From Bacillus sp. MRMR6 (GTDB lineage: Bacteria; Bacillota; Bacilli; Bacillales; Cytobacillaceae): 64,000 bases of DNA. This document shows, piece after piece, positions 63,833 to 64,000 of this stretch. The position numbers and the translations under genes were made by a program. A model generated the notes under the pieces. It was given only the letters and a program-made list of their open reading frames with translations. It was not told the DNA's origin and made no database searches. Numbering within the stretch: the first letter of the stretch is position 1; each line of letters opens with the position of its first letter. The stretch is taken from assembly GCF_001940785.1 (NCBI RefSeq), contig NZ_MSLS01000002.1, positions 290,797 to 354,796 of the forward strand. Reading direction: 5' to 3'.

Positions 63833-64000
63833 GAAAGCCACCTCCCTAAGAGCATCATAAGCATTTTTTACCAATTTTAAACATTAAGAAATAGAGATTT
63901 TGATTAATTAAGGAAATTCCTTTTTTCGAGCATACAAGCATGGAAATGATGATTGACCTTAAAACTGTATGTACTTACTTTTATTCTACTTCAAATTAGA

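Overview
The window reads as chromosomal DNA of an endospore-forming Bacillaceae (Bacillus/Neobacillus-like). Gene order follows the B. subtilis yqfO - ispH - cshB - nfo - zur - ispG - sodA - pbpA - pst - glcK - comG - gcv - lipM - yqhO region almost gene for gene. AGGAGG-type ribosome binding sites, low-GC codon use, frequent TTG/GTG starts, the spore photoproduct lyase and the comG competence operon all fit. Assignments rest on motifs, synteny and remembered family features; no database search was possible.

Layout. 1-11 kb: isoprenoid genes ispH and ispG, RNA helicase cshB, endonuclease IV, the zinc-uptake operon znuC-znuB-zur behind a sigma-A promoter with a Zur-box-like site, and small conserved yqf/yqg genes. 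11-21.7 kb: a Crp/Fnr regulator with a C-terminal Fe-S cysteine cluster, sodA, an MFS protein, pbpA, and the phosphate operon pstS-C-A-B-phoU behind Pho-box-like repeats. 21.9-33.4 kb: a DUF4912/glycosyltransferase/unknown trio, rpmG, a folate enzyme, DUF92, L-lactate dehydrogenase, the rhomboid protease gluP, glcK and small yqg genes. 33.5-43.7 kb: YqgX, a MidA-like methyltransferase, a SufR-like regulator, then the reverse-strand yqhH-yqhG and comGA-GG-yqzE run. 43.8-49.7 kb: tandem glycine riboswitch, gcvT-gcvPA-gcvPB, yqhL, lipM. 49.8-62.5 kb: a block not found here in B. subtilis (which has mntR at this point): SRPBCC protein, class II ribonucleotide reductase nrdJ, a copper locus (copZ, two-component system, duplicated-domain lipoprotein, copA, HMA-SafE-cupredoxin fusion) and splB. 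62.5 kb to the end: conserved yqhO and yqhP.

Most notable features. (1) A 186-nt ORF-less group I intron interrupts nrdJ between the Gly and Glu codons of the active-site NPCGE motif; P1, P10, P3, P7, P8 and P9 can be paired by eye and the U.G / terminal-G splice rules are met. (2) A two-hairpin dispersed repeat occurs twice, each time directly after the T-tract of an intrinsic terminator, with compensatory base changes between copies; one copy lies between the glycine riboswitch and gcvT. (3) The copper locus combines an unfamiliar lipoprotein with two copies of one domain and a reverse-strand metal-handling fusion protein. (4) Several other structured repeats are present: a 125-bp GC-rich palindrome before comGA, a ~300-bp inverted-repeat element before ispH, and a 21-bp GATATC tandem array after gcvPB.

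The genes work mainly in housekeeping (isoprenoid, folate, glycine, lipoate and glucose metabolism), metal homeostasis (Zn, Cu), phosphate uptake, DNA uptake and nucleotide reduction.
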